In this document: piece after piece, positions 1 to 12,198 of the stretch
Layout: each line of letters opens with the position of its first letter
How positions within the stretch are numbered: position 1 is the first letter of the stretch
Assembly (NCBI RefSeq): GCF_006715485.1
Contig: NZ_VFNH01000001.1
Location: 1,178,001 to 1,242,000, forward strand
Reading direction: 5' to 3'
Origin: Herbaspirillum sp. SJZ107
GTDB taxonomy: Bacteria > Pseudomonadota > Gammaproteobacteria > Burkholderiales > Burkholderiaceae_D
Length of the DNA stretch: 64,000 nucleotides
Program-made: the position numbers and the translations under genes
Notes under the pieces: generated by a model
What the model saw: only the letters and a program-made list of their open reading frames with translations
The model's database searches: none
Told to the model about the DNA's origin: nothing

Positions 1-2
1 TG

Positions 3-2048
3 CGCGAGCAGGTGCGCATCTTTAATAGCGAACGCCGGCTGCTGGCCTGGCGCGTGCGCAGCGCCGAGCTGCAGGCCGCGCCGGCACCGGCATGGCGCAT
101 CGAGCTGGGCGGCGTGCCGGCGCCGCTGGCCGCCGACATGCCGGATGCCGGCGCGCGCCTGTTCGCACGCCTGCCGCAGGGCTGGGCGCCGTGGCAGCGC
201 GTCGGCGCCTGGCCGTCCGGCAGCAATGCGCGCCTGCGCCTGACGCTGCCGGCGGCAGCGCGCGCCGGCGATGCGATCCGGGTGATGCTGGCCGGGCGCC
301 TGCTCGGCGTGCAGGGTGGGCGGCTGGCGGCGCCGCCGCTGCCGGCCTGCAGCGGGCGCGCCTGCCGCAGCCCCGATCAGGTGCAAGTGCTCGACCTCCA
401 GCTCGTGCCGGGCGCGCGCGAACTGGTGCTGGAGGCGGCGCCGCTCGGCATGGACGCGCTGGCCACGCCCGGCGATGCGCGCTACCGCCACCTGGGCGTG
501 CGCGACGGCGCGCTGGCCTGGCAAGCCTTGCCGGCGGCGGCGCACGCATCCGGCCCGGCCCCGGCCTCGGCCGAGGTGCGGATCAGCGACCGCAACGGCG
601 CGGCGCTGTGGCAGGACGGCGCCCCGACCGAGGCCGCGCGCGCCGCCGGCCTGGCCACGCTGCTGGGCGTGCGCGCCGACCAGGCCTCCGGCGTGGCCGG
701 CATGCTCGGCCGCCTGCCCGGCGCCGGCCGCCACGACGCGCGCCTCAGTATCGACCTCGGCCTGCAGGGTGCGGCCCAGGCCGCGCTGGACTGCATCGGC
801 ATGCGCCGCGGCCAATGGCTGGACGGCCGCTGCAGCGGCGCAGGCGCGGCGCCGGAAGGCCGCCAGGCGGGGCTGGTGGTGCTCGACACCGAGACCGGCG
901 AGGTGCTGGCCGCGGCCGGCAGCGGCAGCGGCCAGGTCGACGCCGCCAACTGGAGCGAGGCGCGCGCCTTCGAGCGCCTCGACCCGGCCGCCAGCCCGCT
1001 GCGCCTGCCGGCCTTCCAGCACGACGGCGGCGCCGAGCGCAGTCCCGGCTCGACCTTCAAGATCGTCAGCGCGCTCGGGCTGGAACTGGCGGCGCAGACC
1101 GAGCCCGGCCTCGACGCGCTGCTGAACGGCATGCCGCTGGCCGGCATCAACGCCTATGCGGCGGCGCGCGGCTGGGATTTCCGCACCGGGGCGCCGAGCT
1201 ATCCGGCGGACGGCCGCGCGCGCATCACGAATTTCCGCGACCAGGGGCTGGACCGGCACGCCCAGGACGGCCGCCTCGGCCTGGCACAGGCGCTGACCTA
1301 CAGCCTGAACACCTGGTTCGCCTGGACCGGCGAGCTGTCCGACCGCGCCGCCGGCCTCACCGACCTGCAGCCGCTGGCGGCCGACGGCCTGGACCGGGTG
1401 CGGCCGATCGTCGCCATGGCGCACCGGCTCGGCTTCGGCCAGGCGCTGCGCCTCGACGGCGGCCTGCTGCCGGCCGGGTATCCGTGGTCGGCCTGGGACG
1501 CGCTGCAGGCGACACCGGCCGCGATCGACCCGGTCCACACCCGCCACGAACTGCGCCAGATGGTGATCGGGCTGCGCATGCAGGCCACGCCGCTGCAGAT
1601 GGCGCTGGCGGCGGGCGCGGTCGGGCAGGGCGGCGCGATTGCACCGCGTTTGCTGGTGGGGCTGGACGGCAGGGGGGCGCAGACGCTGCCGCTGCAACCG
1701 CTGGGCGTGCGCCTGGACCGCATCCGCGCCGGCATGAAGGGCGTGGTCGATGCCGGCACCGCGGCCGGCGCCTTCCGCGGCCCCGAGCTGGCCGGGGTGC
1801 GGCGTGGCCTGTCCGGCAAGACCGGCACGGCCCCGGTCGGCGACGGCGAGCGCGCCACGGTATGGTTCACCGGCTGGCTCGAGCCGGGGAGCGTCCCTGG
1901 CCAGGCGCACCGGCGGGCCATTGCGGTGTTCGTCAGCCGCTCGGAAGCGACCGGCGGCGAGCATGCAGCGCCGGTGGCGGCGGCCGTGCTGCGCCATCTC
2001 GCGGCCAGCACGCCACAGTATGCGTCGAAAGCCCGAAAAGAGGGGTAA
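3..2048 (+). CDS. Class B penicillin-binding transpeptidase, 5' truncated by window edge
   Basis: This is a peptidoglycan DD-transpeptidase that would cross-link new glycan in the periplasm. The frame is open to the window edge (codons for R-E-Q precede the first possible GTG at 12), so the true start lies upstream. All three catalytic motifs are present in order: SxxK as STFK (Ser codon at 1050) inside SPGSTFKIV, SxN as SLN (about 1302), and KTGTA (Lys codon at 1818). The roughly 280 residues before the transpeptidase domain are not recognisable to me. A class B PBP normally works with a SEDS glycosyltransferase, and one is encoded at 18405-20738 on the other strand. The gene is followed by a 94-base gap and then the unknown genes of the plus-strand arm. 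Known: the family motifs. Inferred: pairing with the SEDS protein. Confidence 0.9.
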   Translation, partial: REQVRIFNSERRLLAWRVRSAELQAAPAPAWRIELGGVPAPLAADMPDAGARLFARLPQGWAPWQRVGAWPSGSNARLRLTLPAAARAGDAIRVMLAGRLLGVQGGRLAAPPLPACSGRACRSPDQVQVLDLQLVPGARELVLEAAPLGMDALATPGDARYRHLGVRDGALAWQALPAAAHASGPAPASAEVRISDRNGAALWQDGAPTEAARAAGLATLLGVRADQASGVAGMLGRLPGAGRHDARLSIDLGLQGAAQAALDCIGMRRGQWLDGRCSGAGAAPEGRQAGLVVLDTETGEVLAAAGSGSGQVDAANWSEARAFERLDPAASPLRLPAFQHDGGAERSPGSTFKIVSALGLELAAQTEPGLDALLNGMPLAGINAYAAARGWDFRTGAPSYPADGRARITNFRDQGLDRHAQDGRLGLAQALTYSLNTWFAWTGELSDRAAGLTDLQPLAADGLDRVRPIVAMAHRLGFGQALRLDGGLLPAGYPWSAWDALQATPAAIDPVHTRHELRQMVIGLRMQATPLQMALAAGAVGQGGAIAPRLLVGLDGRGAQTLPLQPLGVRLDRIRAGMKGVVDAGTAAGAFRGPELAGVRRGLSGKTGTAPVGDGERATVWFTGWLEPGSVPGQAHRRAIAVFVSRSEATGGEHAAPVAAAVLRHLAASTPQYASKARKEG

Positions 2049-2142
2049 ATAAACCTCACCAGCGCGCCTTGCTAGTGTGTTTGTATGGCATTATTTGCTA
2101 CGGCCAGGCATTGCCCGGCCGTCCACACGTCGAAAGGGAAGT

Positions 2143-3405
2143 ATGCGTTTGCCGGGCACCCGGTACCAGGAACCGGGTTGGGAAGAAGTGCGCAAGCTGC
2201 TGGGGCAGTGCTCGCTGGCGCTGCTGCGCGCCGCGAGGCTGACGCTCGGGCTGGACGACTACGTCGACGGCATGGCGCGCCAGCTGCGCGCACAGCGCCG
2301 CAGTGCGCGCGCCCAGGCGTCCGGCAACAGCTATGGCGACAGCGTGCTCGAACTGGCGCTGGCGCTGGTCTACGAGCTGCGTGCCCGCGCGGCCGACTGG
2401 GACGCCCTGTGCGCGGCGCTGGCGGCCGAGGGTGACGGCATCGCCGACGCCCTGCTGCGCAAGAAGGCCAACGACATGTATGCGCTGCTGCGCGACAAGG
2501 TCGACGCCGACAATTACCAGGCCGCCTGCGGGCGTCCATGCAGCCCGAACCGGATCTACGCCTACCGCATGCTGGACACCGCCTACGGCGAAATCGCGCG
2601 CCTGTTCGCGGGCTGGGAACAGCACCGGGCCCAGGTCGGTGCCATCCTCGGGCGCGCCATCGACGGCGGCGTGCCGATCGAGGTGCGCCAGCTGCGCGCG
2701 ATCGGCGACTGCCGGCCCGAATGGCTGTTGCGCTGGAGCGAGACGCTGGAACGCTATACCGGCACGATCGGCCCGCTGCACACGCGCTCGAAGCGCTTCG
2801 CCAGCCTGAAGACCAGTCCCGACAAGATCGGCGCCATGCTGCGCGAGATCGGCGAATACGAAGCCCTGTCGGCCAACCGCGACCACGACTGGCTGCAGGA
2901 CCTGGACGACGCCTCGGTCTGGATGGAAGATTACTGGCGCGTGCTGCAGGCTGCCGGCGACGCCACCCCGGGGCCGGACCGCATCCTGGAAGCGCGCGAG
3001 GACGAGTTCGCGCCGGCGGACGATGAACAGGCTGCGCCGGCGCCGGACGATTTGCCCGACGCGGCGGCCGACGCGGGCCGGCAGGCGCGCCTGGAAACGA
3101 TTGCCGCCACGGTTTCCCTGCCCCCCGGCTACATGCTGGCGGCGGCCCGTGCCGAGGACCGGCAGAGCTGGGCCGCGCGCACCATGGCCGGCGACGGCCT
3201 GGCGGTGCGGCTGGCGGTGTATGCGCGCCTGCTCGGGCCGGACGACGACAGCTTTCCGGACGCCTGGCGCGATCCGGCCAGCGGCGAACTGCCGACCATG
3301 CAGCAGCTGGCGGCGCTGGCCGAGGTATCGCTGCCGACGCTGCGCAAGCGGCGCGACGCGGCCATCGCGCGGCTGCAGGCTGCGACCCTATTGAAAGGCG
3401 GATGA
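2143..3405 (+). CDS. Conserved-looking hypothetical protein with C-terminal HTH-like segment
   Basis: A 420-residue soluble protein that I do not recognise. The ATG at 2143 is preferred over in-frame upstream starts because an AAAGGGA ribosome site lies four bases before it. The N-terminal 280 residues look mostly helical. An acidic, Ala/Pro-rich linker (about residues 285-320) follows. The last 40 residues contain a segment reading LAALAEVSLPTLRKRRDAA, which resembles the helix-turn-helix of sigma region 4 or small DNA-binding domains; that reading is weak. The stop overlaps the next start as ATGA, so it is translationally coupled to the downstream gene and probably co-transcribed with the PBP gene. 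No signal peptide or membrane segment is visible. Confidence 0.8.
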   Translation: MRLPGTRYQEPGWEEVRKLLGQCSLALLRAARLTLGLDDYVDGMARQLRAQRRSARAQASGNSYGDSVLELALALVYELRARAADWDALCAALAAEGDGIADALLRKKANDMYALLRDKVDADNYQAACGRPCSPNRIYAYRMLDTAYGEIARLFAGWEQHRAQVGAILGRAIDGGVPIEVRQLRAIGDCRPEWLLRWSETLERYTGTIGPLHTRSKRFASLKTSPDKIGAMLREIGEYEALSANRDHDWLQDLDDASVWMEDYWRVLQAAGDATPGPDRILEAREDEFAPADDEQAAPAPDDLPDAAADAGRQARLETIAATVSLPPGYMLAAARAEDRQSWAARTMAGDGLAVRLAVYARLLGPDDDSFPDAWRDPASGELPTMQQLAALAEVSLPTLRKRRDAAIARLQAATLLKGG

Positions 3406-3989
3406 CGATGATGAAGGCGAAACAGATGGAGCGGCGCTTGCAGGAACAGGCGCTGCTCGGACGGCGAATCGACGGCGACCGCCTGGTGCTGGACGACGCC
3501 ACCCTGCTGGCGGCGCTGGACGGCAGCCGGCCGCTGCGCGCGGCCGAGCGCGAGGCGCTGCAGGCCTCGCCGCTGACGGCGCGGCGCTTGCGCCAGCTCG
3601 CGCTCGAGCGCCGCGCCGGCGCCGGATCGAGCACCGTCACCGCCTGGCGCGGCAGCCGCGGCATGCTGCGCGCGGCCAGCAGCGGCGGCGCACCAAGCCC
3701 GATCCGCACCGACGACGGCTGCTGGACCCTGCATTTCATCGAATCGGCGGACGGCTGGCGTACCATTCTGCAATTGGCGCCGGATGCGCCGTTCGCCGCC
3801 GCGCTGCTGGCCGCGCGCGCGCCCTTGCAGGTGCGCGACGGCCTCGGGCGCATCCTGCTCGAAGGCCGGCTCGACGCCGACGGCGAATGCGAGGCGCCGT
3901 GGCCCTTGGCGGCGGCGCCGGCCACGCACCTGCAGGCGCACGGCGCCGCATTCACGGTAACGCCTCTCACGGAGACTTCATCATGTTAG
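3402..3989 (+). CDS. Hypothetical protein, 195 aa
   Basis: An unrecognised 195-residue protein in the plus-strand arm of the kinase island. Its ATG overlaps the stop of the preceding gene (ATGA at 3402) and its end overlaps the next start by seven bases, so it is firmly within an operon. The N-terminal 75 residues are charged and helical (Met/Lys/Arg/Glu/Leu rich). The C-terminal half looks like a beta-rich domain (WTLHFIESADGWRTILQL and following). It has no signal peptide, no membrane span and no catalytic motif I can name. The context suggests an accessory protein of the kinase/SPFH system. Confidence 0.75.
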   Translation: MTMMKAKQMERRLQEQALLGRRIDGDRLVLDDATLLAALDGSRPLRAAEREALQASPLTARRLRQLALERRAGAGSSTVTAWRGSRGMLRAASSGGAPSPIRTDDGCWTLHFIESADGWRTILQLAPDAPFAAALLAARAPLQVRDGLGRILLEGRLDADGECEAPWPLAAAPATHLQAHGAAFTVTPLTETSSC

Positions 3990-5050
3990 GCCTGTTCAAG
4001 CGCGCGACCCCGGTCGCCGATGCCTGCGAGCTGGGCAGCAGCGCGGTGGCGCTGCCGGTGCGCAGCGGCTGCAACGTGCCGCCGCAGTTTCCGGTGGTGG
4101 TGGTCGACGCCCGCGGCAGCACGCGCCGTGCCGGCGCCGCCGCCGCCAAGCGCATCGAACTGCGCGACGGCGAGCTGGCCTATGCCTTCCATCCGGGGCC
4201 GTACACGGTCGACCTGCTGCCGTTTGCCGGCGCCCCCGAGATCGGCCTGCGCACCCGCTTCGCCATTGCCGCCGATGCGCAAGCCACCCACCAGCGCTTC
4301 GACCTGTACCTGGCCAGCGAAGTCTCGGGGCGGCTCGGGCTGGATGCGCTGGTGGCCGCGATGGAGGGCGCACTGCAGCGCGAACTGCAGGACGGCGGCC
4401 TCGCGCTGCCGCCGTGCACCACCATCGACGAGTGGAACGCCTTCCGCCTCGGCCTCAACCAGCTGCTCTACATGCGTTTCGGCGTGACCGTCGACGATTG
4501 CGTGCCGGCCGACCTGGGCGGCAGCCGCGATTATGCGGCGCTGCTGGCGGCACGTGCGGCGGGCGGCGCGGCCACGCTGGCGCCCAAGGCGGCGCCGGCG
4601 GTACCGGCTGCGGCGGCCGACGCCATCGCCGAACCTGCCATTGCCGACGCCAGGGCGCTGCGCCGCCTGTTCCTCGAGCTGCCCTGCCTGATGTGCGGGC
4701 TGCGCCTGGCCGCGCTGCCGGCCAGTCCCGAGCAGTTCCGCCAGCAGCAGGCCATGCTGCAGCGGCTCGACCTGCTGTGCGTCGGCGTCAACGCCATGCC
4801 GGCGCTGGCCATGGCGGCGCCGGGGCAGGCACTCGGCGCGGCCGAACAGCAGCGCCGCGCACGCCATAGCCGCCGCGCCACGGTGTCGCTGGACGAAGCC
4901 TGGGCACTGCTGGCGCGCCTGAAAAACGCCACGCCGGCGCTGCTGGCGCCGCTGTACGACGAGGCCGAGCGTATCGTCGCCAACCTCGAAGCCGACTGCG
5001 AGGGCCGCCGCCGCACTCAGGGCAGTGCGAACGAAAGCGAGACGGCATGA
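3983..5050 (+). CDS. SPFH-like (band 7-like) protein, short form
   Basis: A 355-residue protein starting at the ATG at 3983 (GGAG nine bases upstream). Its N-terminal 180 residues follow the pattern of the larger SPFH-like protein at 6187: a short MLGLFKR opening, a beta-rich segment, then RFDLYLASEV, a stretch ending RFGVTVDDCVPADL that lines up with YGLAVVRVDTLAL in the larger paralogue. After an Ala/Pro linker there is a helical C-terminal half with CLMCG and a Gln-rich segment. It has no membrane segment. It overlaps the next gene by four bases (ATGA). The SPFH assignment is an inference from this internal similarity and could be wrong. Confidence 0.7.
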   Translation: MLGLFKRATPVADACELGSSAVALPVRSGCNVPPQFPVVVVDARGSTRRAGAAAAKRIELRDGELAYAFHPGPYTVDLLPFAGAPEIGLRTRFAIAADAQATHQRFDLYLASEVSGRLGLDALVAAMEGALQRELQDGGLALPPCTTIDEWNAFRLGLNQLLYMRFGVTVDDCVPADLGGSRDYAALLAARAAGGAATLAPKAAPAVPAAAADAIAEPAIADARALRRLFLELPCLMCGLRLAALPASPEQFRQQQAMLQRLDLLCVGVNAMPALAMAAPGQALGAAEQQRRARHSRRATVSLDEAWALLARLKNATPALLAPLYDEAERIVANLEADCEGRRRTQGSANESETA

Positions 5051-6084
5051 GCGGCCTGCCCACCAGCGCCGAGTGCCGCAGCCTGCTGCCGGACGGCAGC
5101 GTGCTGACGGTCAGCGCCACGCGCCGGCCGCGCGCCGGCCGCGCCGACGTCAAGTGCAGCGCCCCCGGCGACGCCCGCCTGGCCGAACGCATGCAGGAAG
5201 TGGTGCGCCTGGCGCGCCACACCGAAAGCCGTTTCGACAGCCGTGACCAGGTCGTGATCGGCATCGACCGCGCGCCCGCTGCCGGTGAGCGCGACTGGGA
5301 ACTGGCGGTGGTGCTGGCCGACCGCATGGTGCGCGGCGTGTGGATGGCGCGGGGGGCGGTGCTGGCCAACGGCTGGTCGGATGCCTGGCACCTCGGGCGG
5401 GTCGACGGCCATGCGGCCGCCGTGCCCGCCGACACATTGCCGGCGGCGCTGCTGGGCGGCCCCGGCGGCCTGGTCCACCTGGGTCAGCTGTCCGGCCATC
5501 CGGACCCTGCCGCGGCGGTGTCCACGGCGCGTGCCTGGTTTCCGCTGCACGCCGGCGGCGCGGCCGACAGCCTGTGCTGGGTCGAGGTCGGCGTCTATCC
5601 GGTACAGGGCGCATCGGAAGCAATCGACGACGAACAGACCATCGCCGTGCCCGGCCAGGATGCGGCGCGCCAGCTGGCCGTGCGCCAGGCGCTGGCCGCG
5701 GCGCGCCACTTCGACGCCGGCCATCGCCCCGGCCAGGGCGGCGGCGTCCGCTGGCGCACCACGGTGCGCTTCGGCCAGCCGCATTTCCAGGGCCGCTCGT
5801 TCGAGCTGGCGCTGGTGCTGGCCGACCGCATCGCGCGCGGCCGCGAGTTTTTGCCGCGCGGGCGCCTGATCGCAAGCGGGCAGTCGGACGCCTGGCATGC
5901 CGGCCGCGTCGACACGGTCGAGGGCATCGCGCCGAAATGCGCGCTGCTGCTGCGCGAAGCGGCGCCCGGCGACCGCATCCTGCTGCCGCAGGCCTGGCAG
6001 GCGGCGCTGCCGGACGGTTTCGCGCAGCAGTTGCGCGCCCTCGGCGCCAGCATGGCCTGTGTCGAACGCATCGGTATCATCTAG
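5047..6084 (+). CDS. Protein with two tandem Lon-protease-fold repeats
   Basis: A 345-residue protein built from two related halves (about residues 55-140 and 230-315). Each half has a core like ELA(V/L)VLADR, then RG, then SDAWHxGRVD. The second half aligns with the Lon (S16) proteolytic domain: GRSFELAL corresponds to GPSAGLAL, placing Ser251 at the nucleophile, and GIAPKCALLL places Lys297 at the dyad lysine. The 46-residue spacing is close to the 43 of E. coli Lon. The first half has lost both residues (ERDWELAV; no lysine). There is no AAA+ domain, so it is either an ATP-independent protease-like protein or a structural Lon-fold protein. It is translationally coupled to the SPFH-like gene upstream (ATGA). 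Confidence 0.8.
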   Translation: MSGLPTSAECRSLLPDGSVLTVSATRRPRAGRADVKCSAPGDARLAERMQEVVRLARHTESRFDSRDQVVIGIDRAPAAGERDWELAVVLADRMVRGVWMARGAVLANGWSDAWHLGRVDGHAAAVPADTLPAALLGGPGGLVHLGQLSGHPDPAAAVSTARAWFPLHAGGAADSLCWVEVGVYPVQGASEAIDDEQTIAVPGQDAARQLAVRQALAAARHFDAGHRPGQGGGVRWRTTVRFGQPHFQGRSFELALVLADRIARGREFLPRGRLIASGQSDAWHAGRVDTVEGIAPKCALLLREAAPGDRILLPQAWQAALPDGFAQQLRALGASMACVERIGII

Positions 6085-6130
6085 GGTCGCTGCGCACGCT
6101 TGTTGCATGAAAACAGGATCGGGCCGCCGC

Positions 6131-6139
6131 TGCTACAAT
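6131..6139 (+). promoter_or_regulatory. Possible extended -10 promoter for the SPFH/kinase pair
   Basis: TGCTACAAT matches an extended -10 element (TGn plus TACAAT) in the 102-base gap after the Lon-fold gene, 48 bases before the SPFH start at 6187. No good -35 box sits at normal spacing, which extended -10 promoters can tolerate. It would give the SPFH and kinase genes their own transcript. Confidence 0.4.
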
Positions 6140-6186
6140 CGCGCGGCATGAAAGCAGGGCACAGTTTCAGTAACACGGGAGACCAT

Positions 6187-8219
6187 ATGTTCAATCTGTT
6201 CGCGGGCAATGCGGCGCCCTTGCGCAAGTCGCCGGTCCTGGTCGACAACCGCTGGATGCCGGAGGCGGACGATCTGGCCGTGTTCTTCGGCGTGGATGCC
6301 TTGTCGGGGATTTTCGTGAAGACCCTGCGCGTGCCGGCCACCGCGCGCGCCTACATCCTGCAGGGCGGGCAAGCCACCGAAGTGCCGCAGGGCGAGTACG
6401 AGATCGAGGGTTTCTTCACGCGCCTGAACCACCTGCTGCGCGACCAGCACGCCGAGATCCTGGTCACGCGCAGCAGCGCGATGGCGCTCGATTTTGCGCT
6501 CGACGGCCTGGTCACGGCCGAACAGCTGGAAGTGGCGGCGCGCCTGGCGCTGTCGGTCCGCATCGAGAACGTGCCGGCGTTCGCGCGCCATTTCATGACC
6601 ATGCCCGGCACGATCGGGGCCGCCCAGCTGCGCGAACTGCTGCAGCCGCCGGTGCGCCAGCTCGCCGGCGAATTCGTGGCGGCGCGCTCGCTGCGCGACA
6701 TGGCCGGCATGGCTCGCCTGCGCGAGGAACTCGACCAGCACCTGCAGGGCGGTATCGCCATGCTGCTGGCCCAGTACGGGCTGGCGGTGGTGCGGGTCGA
6801 CACTTTGGCACTGCGCCACGATAAATTCGACGCCAACCGTGCCCGCATCGGCAGCCTGTGGCTGGCGGCCGACGAGCGCCACGTCGAGGTCGCGCATGCC
6901 AAGCAGCTCGACGATCTGTATTCCGAAGAAGAATGGCGCCGCATCCGCCGCCGCGAACAGGAGGCGCGCCTGGCCTACCGGCGCGCCGAGCTGGCCCAGG
7001 ACGGCAGCCTGGAACGCGCCGAACTCTCGCTGAAAAACGCCGAACGCGCGCACGCGATCCGCGCGCGCGAGATCGAGCTGTATGGCCGCATCGTCGAGTC
7101 GCGCACGCGCAAGCAGGCGATCGAGCGCGGCGCCGTCGACGCGGTCAAGGAACTCGAGCACGAGCTGGCCGCCAAGCGCGGCGCGCGCCTGGACGAAGCC
7201 GGGCAGTGGGAACACCTGCGCGAGCTGGCCGCGATCCGCATGCGCACCGAGCTCGAAGTGGCGCGCCAGGACGCGGCGGAGGCACGCACCGTGGCGCAGC
7301 AGCGCTTCACCCACCGGTTGCTGCAGCAGCAGATCCGCAACAAGGTCGAGCAGGCGCAGGGCATCGAGGATGCGGCCCGCCGCCGCGCCGAGCTGGCGCG
7401 CCTGCAGGCCGCCGAGCAGGCCGCCGCCCGCCGCGCCCAGGACATCGACGACGAGGAGCACGCATCCCAGTTCCGGCTGGTGCAATTGGCCAACCGTGCG
7501 CGCGTGCGCGAAGCCGAGCGCGTGCTGGAATGGGAAGAGGCCCAGTTCGGCACGCGCCTTCGCGGCGCCGAGCGCGGCGAGTCGGTCGAGGCCGAGGACG
7601 TGCGCCAGCGCATCGAGTCGCTGCGCCGCGCCGGCGGCCAGGCCGAGGCGCTGGCCCAGCACGAAAAGCTGCTGCGCACGATCGAAGCCGATGCGCTGCA
7701 GCTGCGCCGCCAGCAGGAAGTGCGCAACGCCGGGCGCGAAGCCGAATGGCAGCACGAACTGCGGCGCATGGCCCAGGAGGCCGAACGCGCGGCGGCGCTC
7801 GGCGCGATGGACGACACCGCCAAGCTGGCACTGGCCGACCCGGCCAACGCGGCGCTGCTGGCCGACGTGATGAAGACACGGGTGCATGCCGGCATGAGTC
7901 CCGAGCAGCTGGCGGCGCTGGCCGGCATGGTCGGCGCCGCGCATGCAGGCGGCGTGGAGGCCCTGCGCCTGGCACAGCAGCAGGTCGAGGACGAGCGCGT
8001 GCGGCGCGAGCGCGAAGTCGACAAGGACCGCCGCCACCAGCTCGACCTGCTGGCACTGCAGAACGACGTCAACAAGGCGGCGCTGGCGTCGCAGGCGCAG
8101 CTCGGCACCGCCCTGGCCGGTACCGGAAAGGGGGACCCGGCGTCCGCATGCACGCACGCGCACGCGGGCGCCGGCGACCGCTTCTGCGGCGCCTGCGGCG
8201 CGCCCCTGCCGGCGCGGGG

Positions 8220-8223
<4 letters not shown>
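6187..8223 (+). CDS. SPFH-domain-like coiled-coil protein with C-terminal zinc ribbon
   Basis: A 678-residue protein. The ATG at 6187 has GGGAG just upstream and is chosen over the in-frame start at 6100. Residues 1-210 resemble the SPFH/band 7-like module seen in cytosolic 'virion core'-type bacterial proteins. Residues about 225-600 are a very long Arg/Glu/Ala-rich coiled coil. The last 25 residues hold a zinc ribbon (CTHAH, then CGACG). It has no membrane segment. Proteins of this class form oligomeric scaffolds; here it is coupled by ATGA to a Ser/Thr kinase, suggesting scaffold and kinase act together. The coiled coil would make it a large multimer. Domain calls come from reading the sequence. 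Confidence 0.8.
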
Positions 8224-10559
<2,336 letters not shown>

Positions 10560-10590
10560 CCCGCGCCTGGCTCCATGCCCGGTTCGACCT

Positions 10591-12198
10591 TCAGGCCGCC
10601 AGCGCCAGGCGGCCGCCGTGCACCGCTGCGCTGCGCGGGGCCGCAGGCGCATGCTCCTGGTCGAGGCGGAAGGTGCCGACCATTTCGGCCAGCGCATGCG
10701 CCTGGTCCTGCAGCGAGGCGGTGGCCGCAGCCGCTTCCTCGACCAGGGCTGCGTTCTGCTGGGTGGCCTGGTCCATCTGCACCACGGCCTGGTTGATCTG
10801 CTCGATGCCGGCGCTCTGCTCGGCGCCGGCCGCCATGATCTCGGCCATGATGTCGGTCACGCGCGCCACGCTGGCCACGATCTCGTCCATCGTGTTGCCG
10901 GCCTGGTCGACCAGCCCGGCGCCGGCGTCGACGTTCGCCACCGACGCCGTGATCAGTTCCTTGATTTCCTTGGCCGCCGCGGCCGAACGGTGCGCCAGGT
11001 TGCGCACTTCGCCCGCAACCACCGCGAAGCCGCGGCCCTGTTCGCCGGCGCGGGCAGCTTCCACCGCCGCGTTCAGCGCCAGGATGTTGGTCTGGAACGC
11101 GATGCCGTCGATGACCGAGATGATGTCGACGATGCGCTTGGACGAATCGTTGATCGAACCCATGGTCTCGACCACCTGCGACACCAGCTGGCCGCCGCGC
11201 ACCGCGACTTCCGAGGCCGATACCGCCAGCTGGTTGGCCTGGCGCGCATTGTCGGCGTTGTGGCGCACGGTCGAGGTCAGCTCTTCCAGCGAAGAGGCGG
11301 TTTCCTCGAGGCTGCCGGCCTGCTGCTCGGTGCGGTTCGACAGGTTCAGGTTGCCGGCTGCGATCTCGCTGCTGGCAGTGGCGATCGAGGCGCTGCTGTT
11401 ACGCACGCTGCGCACGGTGCCGGCCAGGTGGCGCTGCATGTCGGCCAGGCCCTGCAGCAGCTTGCCCATTTCGTCGGCCCGGTCGATCGTGACCGGGGTC
11501 GACAGGTCGCCCTTGGCCATCGCGTTGAAGTGGACCAGCGCCTGGTCGAGCGGACGCATGATGGCGCGCAGCAGCGATACCGAGGACGCGATGATCAGCA
11601 GCGCGCCGAGCACCACGGCGCCGATCGCAAGGTGCATCTGGCGTTCGCCCATGCTGACGCTGCCTTCGAAAGCCGTCTTGGCGGTGGCGATCTGGTAGTC
11701 GTCGAGCTTGGTCGAGGCGGTGTTGTAGTCGCCAAAGGTCGCGGTCAGCTTCTTCATGAACAGCGTTTCCAGCGTCGCGGCATCCTGCGCCTGCACCGCG
11801 CGGCTCACTGCCTCGATGGTGTCGACATAGGCCTTGCGCTGTTCGGCCAGGGTCTTGACCAGCGCCGCTTCCTCGTCGCTGCGCGGCATGGCCTGGTATT
11901 GCTGCCAGGTCTTCTCGGAATCGGCCATGAAGCCCTGCATGCGCGAGATGGTCTTGGCGACGTCGGGCGCATCCGGGTGCAGCACGGCGCGGTCGAGCAC
12001 GAAGCGGGCGCGCGCCAGCCAGTTCTTGGAATTGTTCAGGGCAATACTGGACAGTAGCTGGTTCGAGTACACCTGTTCGAGCGAGCGCTGGGTCGCGCGC
12101 ATGCCGTTGATGCCGATCAGGCCAGTCGCCACGATGATCAAGCCGAGCAGGGCCATGGTGGCGATCAGGCGGATACGGAGGGTCAGTTTGGTTGTCAT
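10591..12198 (-). CDS. Methyl-accepting chemotaxis protein
   Basis: A 535-residue transducer of the inner membrane. It has an N-terminal membrane segment (about residues 10-30), a four-helix-bundle periplasmic sensor domain to about 185, a second membrane segment (about 190-212), HAMP, and a signalling domain with the conserved hairpin tip (IDGIAFQTNILALNAAVEAA) and GRGFAVVAGEVR. The ATG at 12198 is preferred over the upstream TTG at 12240 because it places MTTKLTLRIRL directly before the first span. It should modulate CheA/CheW. The C-terminus lacks an obvious CheR-tethering pentapeptide. It is convergent with the kinase gene, 31 bases apart, and is probably unrelated to the kinase island. 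Confidence 0.95.
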   Translation of the reverse strand: MTTKLTLRIRLIATMALLGLIIVATGLIGINGMRATQRSLEQVYSNQLLSSIALNNSKNWLARARFVLDRAVLHPDAPDVAKTISRMQGFMADSEKTWQQYQAMPRSDEEAALVKTLAEQRKAYVDTIEAVSRAVQAQDAATLETLFMKKLTATFGDYNTASTKLDDYQIATAKTAFEGSVSMGERQMHLAIGAVVLGALLIIASSVSLLRAIMRPLDQALVHFNAMAKGDLSTPVTIDRADEMGKLLQGLADMQRHLAGTVRSVRNSSASIATASSEIAAGNLNLSNRTEQQAGSLEETASSLEELTSTVRHNADNARQANQLAVSASEVAVRGGQLVSQVVETMGSINDSSKRIVDIISVIDGIAFQTNILALNAAVEAARAGEQGRGFAVVAGEVRNLAHRSAAAAKEIKELITASVANVDAGAGLVDQAGNTMDEIVASVARVTDIMAEIMAAGAEQSAGIEQINQAVVQMDQATQQNAALVEEAAAATASLQDQAHALAEMVGTFRLDQEHAPAAPRSAAVHGGRLALAA

